Source of the DNA: Ascochyta rabiei
Lineage: Eukaryota > Ascomycota > Dothideomycetes > Pleosporales > Didymellaceae
Direction of reading: 5' to 3'
Assembly (NCBI RefSeq): GCF_004011695.2
Contig: NC_082409.1
Coordinates: forward strand, 620,001 to 684,000
DNA length: 64,000 nucleotides
Shown: one piece after another, positions 44,901 through 55,279 of the stretch
How the letters are laid out: every line of letters starts with the position of its first letter
Position numbering within the stretch: position 1 is the first letter of the stretch
Made by a program: the position numbers and the translations under genes
Notes under the pieces: model-generated
Database searches by the model: none
Seen by the model: only the letters and a program-made list of their open reading frames with translations
What the model was told of the DNA's origin: nothing

Positions 44901-46189
44901 TTACAATTTTGCTAGAACACCGTTGTGCTCTAGAACGCTCAAATGATTAGGAGTAACCTCCTTCACCGATCGACACCCAGCTAGTGCCATTGTCGACTTG
45001 AATTCTTCAAAAAGGATTTTGATGGCAAGCTCAACACCTTCTTGGCCTTTGTACTGAGCAAGATTAGTGCGTGTTTTGAGACATATCAAAGAACAGTCTG
45101 AACTTACAGCAAGCCCCCAAATAGCGATCCTTCCAAGAAAGCAAAAGTCAGCGCCAAGGGCAATGGCTTTGAAGATATCAGACCCTCTTCTTATCCCGCC
45201 ATCTACCGCAACTTGGATATGGGCCTTTGCGATTGGTGCACACTGTCGCAGGGAGTCAAGGGTAGCAGGAACGCCGTCTAGCTGGCGCCCGCCATGATTC
45301 GAGATGACAATTCCATCTACGCCTGCCGCTATCGCTTGCTCAACATCTTCTGGCGAAGAGACGCCCTTTAGCCAGATCTGCATCTTGGTGTTCTTCTTCA
45401 ACCAAGGGATGATCTCGTCCCACTCAATGGTGTCATCAAAAGCTTGAGGCCCGTTGTCTTTGCCATCTGGCGCACCGAATTCGTCGAACCCTTTCCATAA
45501 CAAATTGGGAAACGACATGCCCTCGGGTAATGTGAAATTCGTACGCATTTCGCCTAATCGGCGGCCGAGGAGGGGCACATCAACCGAAAGGAAGAGCGCT
45601 CGGTATCCGCAACCTGCAAACGAATCAGCATTGTTTCTAAGCCTTGCAGGGAAGCTTGGTAAGGCGCACTCTCTGCTCTCTTGAGTAATTGCGTGGTAAT
45701 GTTTCGATCCTTCACAATACACATCTGCATCATGTACGGGTTCTCACCACCCTGTGCAATGACATCTTCCAATGATGTTGTAGCGTACGACGATAACGCC
45801 ATCGGTATTCCCATCTTCGACGCTGTTCTCGACGTGGCAAGCTCTCCATCTGGGTGCGCGAGGCAGTGCATTGCGCTGGGACTGAATCCACAAGGGAATG
45901 TGATATGCCTTCCAAATATCTCGGCGCTTGTATCTACATTGGAGACATTTCGTAGGATACGAGGACGAATTTTGTATCTATCGTACGCTGTTACGTTCTC
46001 ACGCAAACTGATCATGAATGGTTAGCCTGTGTACACACGCATTAACAGTCTGTTGACTTACGTTGTCATGTCCATAGCTCCGCCATTGTAGTACTCCCGG
46101 AAGCTTTAAGAGAGGCTCTTTGTTCCATAGTGCTCAAGGTCACGAATGGAGAATACCAGAGTATCAAGTGCTGGTGGACGATTGGCCAT
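44901..46189 (-). pseudogene. FMN-dependent (S)-2-hydroxyacid oxidase, early in-frame TAA
   Basis: Four exons with clean splice sites: 46189-46062, 46007-45670, 45613-45108 and 45053-44901; 374 codons, the normal length. Family text is complete: EYYNGGAMDMTTLRENVTAY, PCGFSPSAMHCLAHPDGE, SSYATTSLEDV, YRALFLSVDVPLLGRR, WLKGVSSPEDVEQA (flavin Lys), VISNHGGRQLDG (catalytic His, Arg) and VAVDGGIRRGSDIFKAIALG. It ends VLAKL, a good peroxisomal PTS1. But codon 28 is TAA (46106-46108), just before SFREYYNGGA, whose Tyr binds substrate. Translation from the later Met in AMDM would lose that segment. Either a recent pseudogene or a sequencing error. Would have oxidised glycolate/lactate-type acids, releasing H2O2. 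Confidence 0.75.
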
Positions 46190-46743
46190 TCTTCGAATTT
46201 GTTGATGAACTCTTTCTGCTAGTTTCTAAAGATTAAAAGTGTGTAATCTTAGAGCAAAGGTGTGAGGATTAACAGCAAGCTGCCACTCAGAATTGAATAG
46301 AGGGGCTTAAGATTTCAGTCCACTACGTTATGTTATGCTGGTCATCCGTATCACCACAGCCGATTTGGTGATCTAGACATGGCGGGGACAGCAAATGGAA
46401 GCGTGGCCTGGCAGCAGAACGATGGGATATTCTATCGCGGGGAAGCATATATTCTTGATAGCTCCTCTCTCCGCGATTTTCAGCTCCAGAAAAGAGCGTG
46501 TCGGATGCCGTTGCGCACACGTCACTAGATCTTCCTACACCACACTTACCCTAACAGGAAGGAGTCTCCCGGATGATCAACCGTTTTCGGAGTGATCCAT
46601 GGATATTGACGAGCCCCTCCAAACACAAAAGAACTCCCCAAAATGCTGAAAATGAGTGCTACGAATCTCTATCTTGCCAATCCATCACATCGTCACACGA
46701 CGCTTTCTCCGATATCCCAATACTCACCACTTCTACTTCCAAA
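46190..46743. promoter_or_regulatory. Bidirectional promoter, hydroxyacid oxidase (-) / DHDPS-family lyase (+)
   Basis: 554 bp between two divergent start codons, consistent with joint regulation of the pair before decay. No specific binding site identified. Confidence 0.5.
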
Positions 46744-47668
46744 ATGGCACCTCAAGAACTCAAAGGCATTCTCGTCGCGCTCGTCACTCCATTCACGGAC
46801 GATGGCACCAAGATCCACAAAGGGCGTCTTGAAGCTCACATCAATCGCATGATCGAGGCGGGCGTACACGGTCTTGTTCCTGGAGGAACAACGGGAGAAT
46901 TCACAGCGATGACAATCGAGGAGAGGAAACAAGTCACAGAGCTCTGCGTCAAGTACTCAGCAGGCCGAATTCCCGTTGTTGCTGGTGCAGGCGCCCTTTC
47001 TACCAAGGACTGCGTCGAACTTGCTGTGCATGCTGCGAAGGTCCGTGCAGCAGCCACCGTGATTGTTCCTCCATTCTACGATCCAGTCAATTACGAACAG
47101 TTCCGCGATCTGTGCAAGGAGGTCTACGAAGAGTCAAAGATCCCTATCGTCTACTACAACATACCTTCAGCGAGCGGCCTCATCCTGTCGCCGTCCGAGA
47201 TGGCGTCCCTGAAAGACGTCGGTGTACACTACCTGAAGGACACATCCGGCAACGCACCAGCGCTCACCGAGCTTCTCTTTGAACTAGACGACCGGATAAC
47301 TGCCTTTAACGGGTGGGACACACTCACATTTCTACGGCCTGTGCGCAGGCGCATAGGGCTCAGTATGGGGTGCAACCAACGTCATCCCCGAGCCATCAGT
47401 CGAGCTTTGGAATGCTGTCGCAGTTGAAGGAGATAATAAGAAGGGTCGTGAGCTGTGGAGGAAGATCTTCCCCATCTGCAAGTTCCTCGAGACCTACAAC
47501 TACCCGTCGGCAATCAAGTCAGGTAGGGAGCTGCGGGGGTGGGAGACTGGAGGTCTGAGGAAGCCGTTCAAGCTTCCCGGCCAGAAGGAGACTGACGAGA
47601 TGTCCCAGATCATCTCTGCTTCGGGAGTAGAGGTTCAGAAGGCGGAGTGGCTGTCGAATGGAGCTTGA
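46744..47668 (+). pseudogene. DHDPS/NAL-family lyase or aldolase, frameshift plus stop
   Basis: From MAPQELKGILVALVTPFTDD the frame is normal: GLVPGGTTGEFTAM (substrate carboxylate loop), IVYYNIPSASG with the catalytic Tyr, and HYLKDTSGN with the Schiff-base Lys. After FNGWDTLTF a +1 shift is needed at about 47330-47332 (an extra T in the ATTTC run) to continue as YGLCAGA, where a TAG stands at 47354-47356, then GSVWGATNVIPEPSVELWNA and on to SNGA at 47668. No intron can remove both lesions. The family includes 4-hydroxy-2-oxoglutarate aldolase and sugar-acid dehydratases/aldolases. The truncated product would lack the C-terminal helices. Confidence 0.75.
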
Positions 47669-47975
47669 GCATTCAGACGAAAAGTTTATATTAATACATT
47701 TGATGAGCAATGAAAGTACCATAAATGGAAGTGATACCTCAGTTCGGCGGTGAGCATCTCTATTAGCGTCTCGAACACCATGTGTAATTCGTACGAATGT
47801 GGATCAGTCAAAAGAGAGGAACTGGACATCCTGACACCTGAACAATTGCGAATCTGGACTTATTGCACAGATGCTAGAACCTACAATTCCCATCTGCAAA
47901 CAAAAACAACGAGCAAATGTTATACATATGATGGTCGAATTCGCATTGGTGCTGTCATGGTTCATGTTAACCTTT
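47669..47975. other. Convergent 3' intergenic region
   Basis: 307 bp between the lyase pseudogene and the aldehyde dehydrogenase; no gene seen. Confidence 0.5.
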
Positions 47976-49522
47976 CTATAGCTTGTTGCCCATGTTGATG
48001 TGCACCGCCTTCACCTGGGAGTAGGCCTCCAGGCCAGCCTCGCCCAGCTCACGTCCAATACCTGACTGCTTGACACCACCAAACGGTACCCTGTAGTCAC
48101 AATCCTGACTGCTGTTCACCCAAACCATGCCAGAGTCAATCTCTGAAGCCACCCTGTGCGCCCTTTCCAGATCTTTCGTGAACACGGCGGCACCGAGACC
48201 ATAGATTGTATCATTCGCCATTTCAATAGCCTCGTCCTCACTCTTGAAAGTTGCGATGACCACAAAAGGTCCAAAGACCTCTTCTCTGTAGATCCGCATG
48301 TTTGATGAAACGCCGATGAAGACGGTGGGCTTGATATAGTACCCATCTCCGCTGCGAGCCTCTCCACCCTCGACGAGCTTAGCACCTTCCTCCTTGCCGA
48401 TGTCGACATACGATAAAATTCGTTCGTACTGCTGCTTGGTAACCTGGGGTCCTTGAAAGGTGTATTCACTCCACTGGTCGCCAATCACAGAGACTTCAGA
48501 CACCTGCTTGCGGAACTTCTCGACGAAAGTGTCAAAGATGGACTCCTGCACCAGGATGCGGGAGGTTGCAGTGCAAATCTGACCCTGGTTCGACATGATG
48601 CCGAAGTGCGACCATTTGACTGCTTGCTCCATGTCGGCATCATCGAAAACGAGCAGCGGCGACTTGCCTCCAGTCTCCAGAGTGATGTTCTTCAGCCCAA
48701 CTGCGGCCATTTTCATGATCTGTGTAGCTGTGGCTGTAGATCCCGTGAAAGCGACCTTATCGACTAGCGGATGCTGAACCAGTGCCGAACCAGCCTCGCG
48801 CCCGAGACCGTTGACGATGTTGACAACACCAGGAGGGAAGCCAGCCTTCCTAATAAGCTTCGCCAAGACAAGGATAGACAGCGGTGTCTGCTCCGCAGGC
48901 TTCAGCACGATAGTGTTACCACAAGCTAGGGCAGGGCCAAGCTTCCAGCAAGCCATTGAGAGAGGGTAGTTCCATGGGATGATCTGTGCAACCACGCCAA
49001 TGGGCTGTCGTACGGTGTAGGCGAACTTTTGTGGTGTAGTGCCTATTGTCTGCCCGGAAATTTTGTCTGCCCATCCACCATAGTAGCGGATGGTATTGAA
49101 TGCCTCAGGGAGATCGTCGTTGTACGCCACGCTGTATGGCTTGCCTAGGGAAGTCAGTTCAGCTTCGCACTCCGATGACAACCATGCTGACCATTGTCCC
49201 ATGCGTCTATTGTTGCAAGGAGCTCATGATTTTGTTCCATCAAATCCGCAAGCTTCACCATGAGTCGCCCACGATCAGTGTTGGGCAGCAGCTTCCACTC
49301 CGGGCTCTTCAGCGCCTTCTTTGCAGCGTTCACAGCACGATCGATGTCGTCCGGCGTTGCAGCCTGTACTGCAGCAATCTCCTTCTCGGTGGCAGGATCG
49401 ACCGAAGAGATTGTATTATCGGGCTTGCTCGACTCCACAAACTCGTTATTGATGAACAGGCCGGTGGGCTGCTCCCATTCCTTGCCGTTGGGCGCTTTCA
49501 GTGTGATTGATTTGGCTGTCAT
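47976..49522 (-). CDS. NAD(P)-dependent aldehyde dehydrogenase
   Basis: Two exons: 49522-49192 and 49144-47976, total 499 residues, the usual class 1/2 length. The short intron (GTCAGC..CCTAG) joins TIDAWDN to GKPYSVAYNDDLPEA. The hallmark sites are VAQIIPWNYPLSMACWKLGP, LKPAEQTPLSIL, KVAFTGSTATATQIM (cofactor), ITLETGGKSPLLVFDD with the catalytic Glu, GQICTATSRILVQ with the nucleophilic Cys, and REEVFGPFVVIATF. It ends MGNKL; NKL is a weak PTS1-like tripeptide. It oxidises an aldehyde to a carboxylate. It is the only intact enzyme of the 42-49.5 kb cluster. Confidence 0.93.
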
Positions 49523-49808
49523 TGTTGCAACTTTTTGGTGACTTTCGTGGGTATCAAATAAACAACTGTTCCTGTACAAAAGTACTTTTGAGTTGCGAAC
49601 ACAATGATTGTCTGGTGTCAAGAGCGACGTCAGGCGGGGCAAAATGCTTTCCGCAGCTCACAGTTGACCTGGTGGGGTACTTCTCTACCATTGCGACAAC
49701 GGCCCCAACTTGAACACCAAGCTGGCATGAACCTCGGTAGTTTGAGCAAGACAGGCAATCGCATGAAACGCATATAGTGGCGTCGTCGAACCACAAGCGA
49801 TTGCCTTA

Positions 49809-51586
49809 AGATCGGCCCCCTAGTGTTCGGCCACCCCTAGTGTTCGGCCACCCAACACAACGCGTTACTCTGTTTTTGACGCTCTATACTCTCAACGCCA
49901 CGCCATCAAAATGGATCCCCGTGAAGTGGCTATATAATCTGCTATCGCTGATCTCAATTCTGGTGTTTTTACAAGCTAACGGCAGGCTGCCAAGGCCTAT
50001 GGCGTCCCCCGATCAACGATCCAAGAGCGCCTCAGCGGTCGCCAACCCAACGCGATAGCTCATCATCAACAGCAGCGATTGACTCCAGAATAAGAGCAAT
50101 TTCTAGTAAATTGGATACTTGAAGAGGACTCACGCGTACAGCCACCCTCCCATCCACGCGTACGAGAAATGGCTACCCTTATCCTCCACATGAACGGCGA
50201 CTACGAGCCACTCGGGCATAAATGGGTAACCCATTTCATCACGCGTAACCCACGCGTCGCCTCTATAGTTGGCCGAAAGATTAAGAGCGCAAGGACTACA
50301 GCAGCCAACTATGAGACTATACGCGCGTTTCTAGAGTTGTTTGAGCGTACGCGGATTGAGCTGGGTATACAATATGAGGACATATGGAACATGGATGAGA
50401 CTGGGGTAGGCCTTGGGGTATGTAGCAACTCCCGTGTGGTTGCTAGCTCGTTAAAGAAGAAGGCTTACGTCAAATCCCTAGAGGATCGTGAGTGGGTGTC
50501 TATTATTGAGTCCATCTCAGCCGTTGGCAAGAAGCTTCAATGCCTAGTCATCTTCAAAGGCAAGCATCTACAATCCACGTGGTTCCCAGCACAAGGGGTA
50601 CCTGATTGGCTCTATACAACGTCAGAGAATGGATAGACGTCAAATGCTATTAGATCTGAGTGGCTGAAGCGGATTTTTCTGCCTCAAACTACACCTTAAC
50701 CCGGTCGCTGGCGGTTACTTATACTGGATGGCCACGGCTCTCATATCCTAATAGACTTCATGTGGCTCTGTAAGCAGAGCAAGGTCTATCTCCTATACCT
50801 CCCGCCTCACGCGTCACACGTCCTCCAGCCGCTAGATCTGGCTCCATTCTCAGTACTCAAATCTCGTTACCGTAGCGGGATCCGAGCCCTCTCAGCACTT
50901 GATGACGCAGCACCTATCAAGAAGGAGCGCTTTGTCACATCATACAATAAGGCGAGAGATGAGGGACTATCTGAGAGAGTCATACGAGCCGGGTGGAAGG
51001 CTGCTGGCCTCTGCCTATACAACCCAGACCTTGTACTGCTCTCATCTCAAGTATCAGGCCGGCCTATCACTCCTCCACCATCTACTTAAGCCTCAGATGA
51101 CGTGTTTGCCACGCCTCAGAGCTCACAGGCCTTGTACAAGGCTCAGCAGCTTATTCTATCAGAATCTCATTCACGGAGCACACGCCTGATGCTTGGCAAG
51201 GCAGGCAAGGCTATTGCCAGAGCCAACACCCGCGCAGCTCGGCTAGAATTTGAAAATCAACGCCTCAAGTATCAATTAGATAGTGCTACTATTACTCACT
51301 CAAGAAAGCGAGTTTAAGTTAATCCAAATGAGCGCTATAGCAACGTTGAGGCGATTAAGGCTGCTATAGATCGGGCAGCAGCATTACAAGCTGAGCAGGC
51401 ATCACGGCAAGGAGAAGACGAAGCTAAAAAGGCGGCAGCAGCAGCAGCAGCTCTTACGCTTCAGTCTATGTGTACAGAGTGGCAATTGTAATCGTTGTTG
51501 TTGAAAAATCACGACTCAAAATAGTGAAGCTTACTTGGGTGAGGTGGCCGAACACTAGGGGTGGCCGAACACTAGGGGGCCGATCT
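49809..51586 (+). mobile_element. Fot1/pogo-type DNA transposon, inactive
   Basis: A 1778-bp element with perfect 44-bp terminal inverted repeats (49809-49852 and 51543-51586), starting AGATCGGCCCCC, flanked by a TA duplication (49807-49808 and 51587-51588). Each TIR contains the subterminal word CCCCTAGTGTTCGGCCAC in two direct copies (the outer copy shares its first bases). TIR design, TA target and the transposase inside identify the Tc1/mariner-pogo superfamily, Fot1 branch. It sits between the aldehyde dehydrogenase and SDHAF2. Confidence 0.92.
49911..51491 (+). pseudogene. Pogo/Fot1 transposase with several nonsense codons
   Basis: One reading frame (phase of ATG 49911) runs the full length with no frameshift but with stops at 49935, 49977, 50091, 50634, 51087 and 51315, plus one near 50697. 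Text between them is clear: AAKAYGVPRSTIQERLSGRQ (N-terminal HTH), HKWVTHFITRNPRV (CENP-B-type HTH), DIWNMDETGVGLG (first catalytic Asp), LLILDGHGSHILIDF (second Asp) and YLPPHASHVLQPLD. The stops look like CAA/CAG to TAA/TAG and TGG to TAG (TSENG*TSNA), i.e. C:G to T:A, as repeat-induced point mutation makes. The TIRs are unmutated. Confidence 0.85.
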
Positions 51587-51588
51587 TA

Positions 51589-51980
51589 ACATCTGGTGTG
51601 CACGGCCTTAGCGCTCGGAAAGAGCAACTCGCGCGTACTTCGGAAAGCGCCTGCCGCTTTAGGCAGCCCCCTCCTGCACCTTCGTTGGAGTATCACAACT
51701 CCGTCTTGGTGGCCAACCCAGTCAGCATATTATCGCTGGACATGATGACTGTACATGGCTGCCAGACTTATGCAGAGCAGCCTACACACCTTACGCGTGA
51801 AGAGTTGGAGAGCTCTGTCTTCAACCAAGACCTACAAGCTTGGCACTGTCTGTTTCATGCATCATGGGGTTGCCTTATAGGTATTGGAGCAAGTAAAACG
51901 AAAGGCTGAGCAAGCGTGGGATATCAACATTGGATACAGACATAGTACACAGAATTATGACGAGTGGTACAATGACCATC
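51589..51980. other. Right flank of the transposon
   Basis: A plus-strand ORF (51598-51909) and a following short frame look protein-like (EQVKRKAEQAWDINIGYRHS) but I cannot join them into a credible gene. Confidence 0.35.
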
Positions 51981-53089
51981 TTAAGCCGCCTGGTCAAAGT
52001 TGCGAATGGGAGGCATCATGCCCAGTCCTTTGCCCTCGGTCTCCTTTGCCCCGCCCTCTGTGTCTGTAACGCCGCCTGCACTCCTCTCCTTAACATGGCG
52101 CCTCAAAAGCGACAAAATCTCACTACCCTTCCACCTAGATGGTACCGGCCTGTACGCCGGCTTGAAGGTACCCACAGTCTGTGCCCACTCGCCAGTACCA
52201 GGCGAGCGTTTCCACTCGTCCTTCTCTTGTACGTTCTTGCCTTGCGCATTCGAGGTAGCGAGTGCCTCGCCACCGCCCTCAGCAGTCTCGTGGGAGGTGG
52301 GTGTTGGCTCTTGGGTGGCCCAGTAGTAGATGTCCCAGTCGTTCTCGTCAAGGAAGACATCGTATTGCTGGAGGAGCTGGGGAGACATGGTGCCAAGTTT
52401 GGCATCAGCGAAGGTGCTGAGGAGCAGATCACTTTCCAGAGTTCCTCTCTTACGGCTCTGGTCTGGGAGCTATTAGTAGTTGTACTTTCAAAGGAGTGGC
52501 GGATCGTGTGGAATGGTGTTGGTTGGGAAGGGCAAAGCAGGAGGGGGCAGTAGAACGGACATAATAATCTTGCACGCATAGTATTCGCATCCTCTCCGGT
52601 TCGTCTTATCGGCTCAACCTTGAACCTGAATAAGGTACAAAGTGAGCTTATATCCTAGCTTGGCTACCAAAATATAAGAGCTGCTTACTTGGCGCCCTCG
52701 AGCTCTCCAACACCAAGTTCGGAGTTCTTTCCACTGACTTCATGGCCCTCACTGCTCTGGGTTCCGCCAGTCATGCGCTGCGTGTTCTCGGGGACGGAGT
52801 CCTTGGGAGTGAAGTTGCCATCCACGCTGGTGATGAGCTCAGGTGGGGGCGCATCCTTGCCAACTGAGGGCATCTCGTTCGCGATAGTAGAGGTCGTGTT
52901 CGTCATGTGCGGGTTCAAGTTCTTCTCCATCTGGAACTTGCGATACTCCTCGGAGGTGTCATTGGTGCGCTTGTTGAGTGCCTCGAACTGATTGTTACGG
53001 GCTGCCGAGATGCTGAAAGAGCGGTATGTCGAGCGCTGGACAGCAACAAAAGCGCGTGATGAGCGCGCAACAAGTCGTGAGGAAGCCAT
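51981..53089 (-). CDS. sdh5: Succinate dehydrogenase assembly factor 2 (SDHAF2/Sdh5), long N-terminal form
   Basis: Three exons: 53089-52689, 52625-52561 and 52462-51981, total 315 residues. The small middle exon encodes [20 protein letters not shown] and its junctions give LEGAK|FKVE and [22 protein letters not shown], then [20 protein letters not shown] and IYYWATQ. RGxLExDLLL plus LDxxDWDIYYW is the Sdh5/SdhE fingerprint: the factor that promotes covalent FAD attachment to Sdh1 in the mitochondrial matrix. The first 30 residues ([20 protein letters not shown]) are a classical presequence. Unlike bacterial and animal members, it carries about 120 hydrophilic residues between presequence and domain and a long tail ending [12 protein letters not shown]. 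Confidence 0.9.
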
Positions 53090-55279
53090 TGCGAAGTTCG
53101 AAGTTCGAAAGGATTCAATTGGGCGATGGGTGTTGATAGGAAAGATTTGGTACAGCCGAGGGAGTCAAGAACGTCATAGCTTCGCTGACTAATGTAAAGA
53201 CCGATCGCCTACTCGAGTCCATTACTCTCACAACTTTTGATGACGATCTGTAAACAATCTGCAACAAATCCGACTCATGTTGCCTAAACGCTCTGGCCAA
53301 TTAAACACGGTCTCCACAGTTGCTTTCGACACTCAATAAATTTATCGAAAAATCCCTATTAAGCCACAATCCAGTATAGGAGTCTTATCTGTTAGGAGAG
53401 AAATAATGCCTTCCAATGAAGTCAAGCCATAGTTGCGAATAAAGCTCACACTCTTGAAACCGCTGGATTAGCAGCTTTTCTTGTATCCTAGACACTACGT
53501 GCGTTGAGCTATGGCATGTATCTTGCGAGCATGACTCATCATCCTATCCTTCCTAGAGAACGCAGTGTGTCCAGGACCCTGACTGCGATGACATCCACCT
53601 GGTAGATGCCAAGAGACTCCTCCTAAGGATGTGCGCACCGCTGTAATGCCTCATGGAATCAGGCCATCGACTAAAGATTCCACCACACCCAATGGGCCCA
53701 CATACGAAAGGCGTAGTATCGGGCTTATCTACTCGAAAGACCGAGCAGATCATAAGACATGAATTAATCTTGGACTTTCGAGTAGGACCAGCACCACAGG
53801 CGCTTGATGCGCTGTAGCTTCAAGCACAGATCGTTCAGCCCTAGATATTTCTAGCTTGTTGGGAGATCGATTGACAACTAAAGACGCCCAATGCGTACCC
53901 TGCAAGCATCCCTGCGAAAGGACTTGCATTGCGAAAGCCGTCGAGGTGTAAACCGCATAGTAGCTCATACTAAGGTCGGAGTTGGCCATGCAAGTAGACA
54001 TCAGCCTATAAGTCACTTATTGGATCATAGTTCAAGCTTGTGAGGTTCGTGCTGACATGGATCTTCGAAGCCTCTTCAATGGCAAGGTTGCTGCGAAGGT
54101 TGTGCGTCTAACACGCTGGTGTCAAGTATCAACACGCGCCTTCAAGCCGATCACTACCATTTGACGCTCGATGTGCTGAGCCAACATATGAAGATTGCAA
54201 TCCTGCAGATCGCACACTGCAGTCCTGTTTAGTACGATCGAGCGACCGTCAAGCGACCCGATAGAGAACGAATGTCAGACTCCAAAGATCATCAACTCAT
54301 ACGAGACTACCTACTCACACATCGATCAGCCACGAACGCCTGACAGACCAACAGTAAACATCTTTCCCCTGTCCCCTTGAACCATCTCCCAGTGCGCTGA
54401 TCTCCTTCTCAAGTGTGTGTGGTCATCTGAAGTGTGCTGTTGGCTACTCTACAGTCGAGTCGGTATTCAAATGCAGGTGTGGTTCAGCACTGATCCTCTG
54501 CGCATTAGGGCACTGCTACCATAGTGCGCATACGTGAGACCAGTTTACAGGCATAAGCCTTGAGTGCGTGCGTTTGACCGGTCGTTGTAGGGACTCTACT
54601 ACCATCACTTCGAAATTGGTGGCGCAGGAAACTGCCACCGTTCTCCAGTTACGGAGCTAAACTAACGACGGATAGCCATCCTTGCACTCCTCAGACACGA
54701 CTGCCTAGGTGGCGATCTTACTAAGTAAGTGAATCATCTACACATGCGGTCAAAGCCCATGTTTCTCATTTAGACATCCCGGGAGCCGAAGCGATACTCG
54801 GCTGACGATGACCCGAGCATAGGGACACGAGTCGTTGGCAGAGTGCTCAGGAACCTGCACATACCCATGTTGTGTTGCTTGCATAGAAGCACAAGAGAAG
54901 CACAAATCTCAAGACATGAGGAGATGAGGAGATGAGGAGATGAGCAAGATGCAGACAGCGGTTCAAGTAGTCTCAGGGATGCCGTCGAGCTCCCGGGTTT
55001 TCTTGACTAAGATCGATGGCGATCTGTTCGTGCACTGATCGCCCGAGTGAACATGCTGCTCGGCACATCAATCTTCACGAGACGGGACCTGCATATGTAG
55101 AAGCGGGGTGGTGTTATCGTCGGTCCGGCTACGGGAACGATGTTAGTAGCGTGGAGAAATAAAGGGTCAACTGTTTGTTTATCTGTCGATCACCAGCACA
55201 ACTAAGAGGCACTCCATCATATGCGTACGCGTTCACGCAATGTGACGTTTCATTCATTACATGTCAAGATATGACATAC
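53090..55279. other. 2.2-kb stretch without a supportable gene
   Basis: No ORF above about 90 codons and none with family features, although base composition is not strikingly A/T-rich. A short 8-bp tandem repeat is at 54916-54944. Confidence 0.55.
54916..54944. repeat. ATGAGGAG tandem repeat (3.6 copies)
   Basis: Three exact 8-bp units plus a partial one inside the gene-free stretch. Confidence 0.85.

Noticed and set aside
51598..52069. Possible two-exon gene right of the transposon
   Set aside because: Protein-like fragments exist, but I found no donor/acceptor pair that joins them convincingly, and the end overlaps SDHAF2 on the other strand.
52103..52579. 158-codon minus-strand ORF over the SDHAF2 exons
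   Set aside because: Overlaps exons and intron in a different frame; the spliced SDHAF2 reading explains the region.
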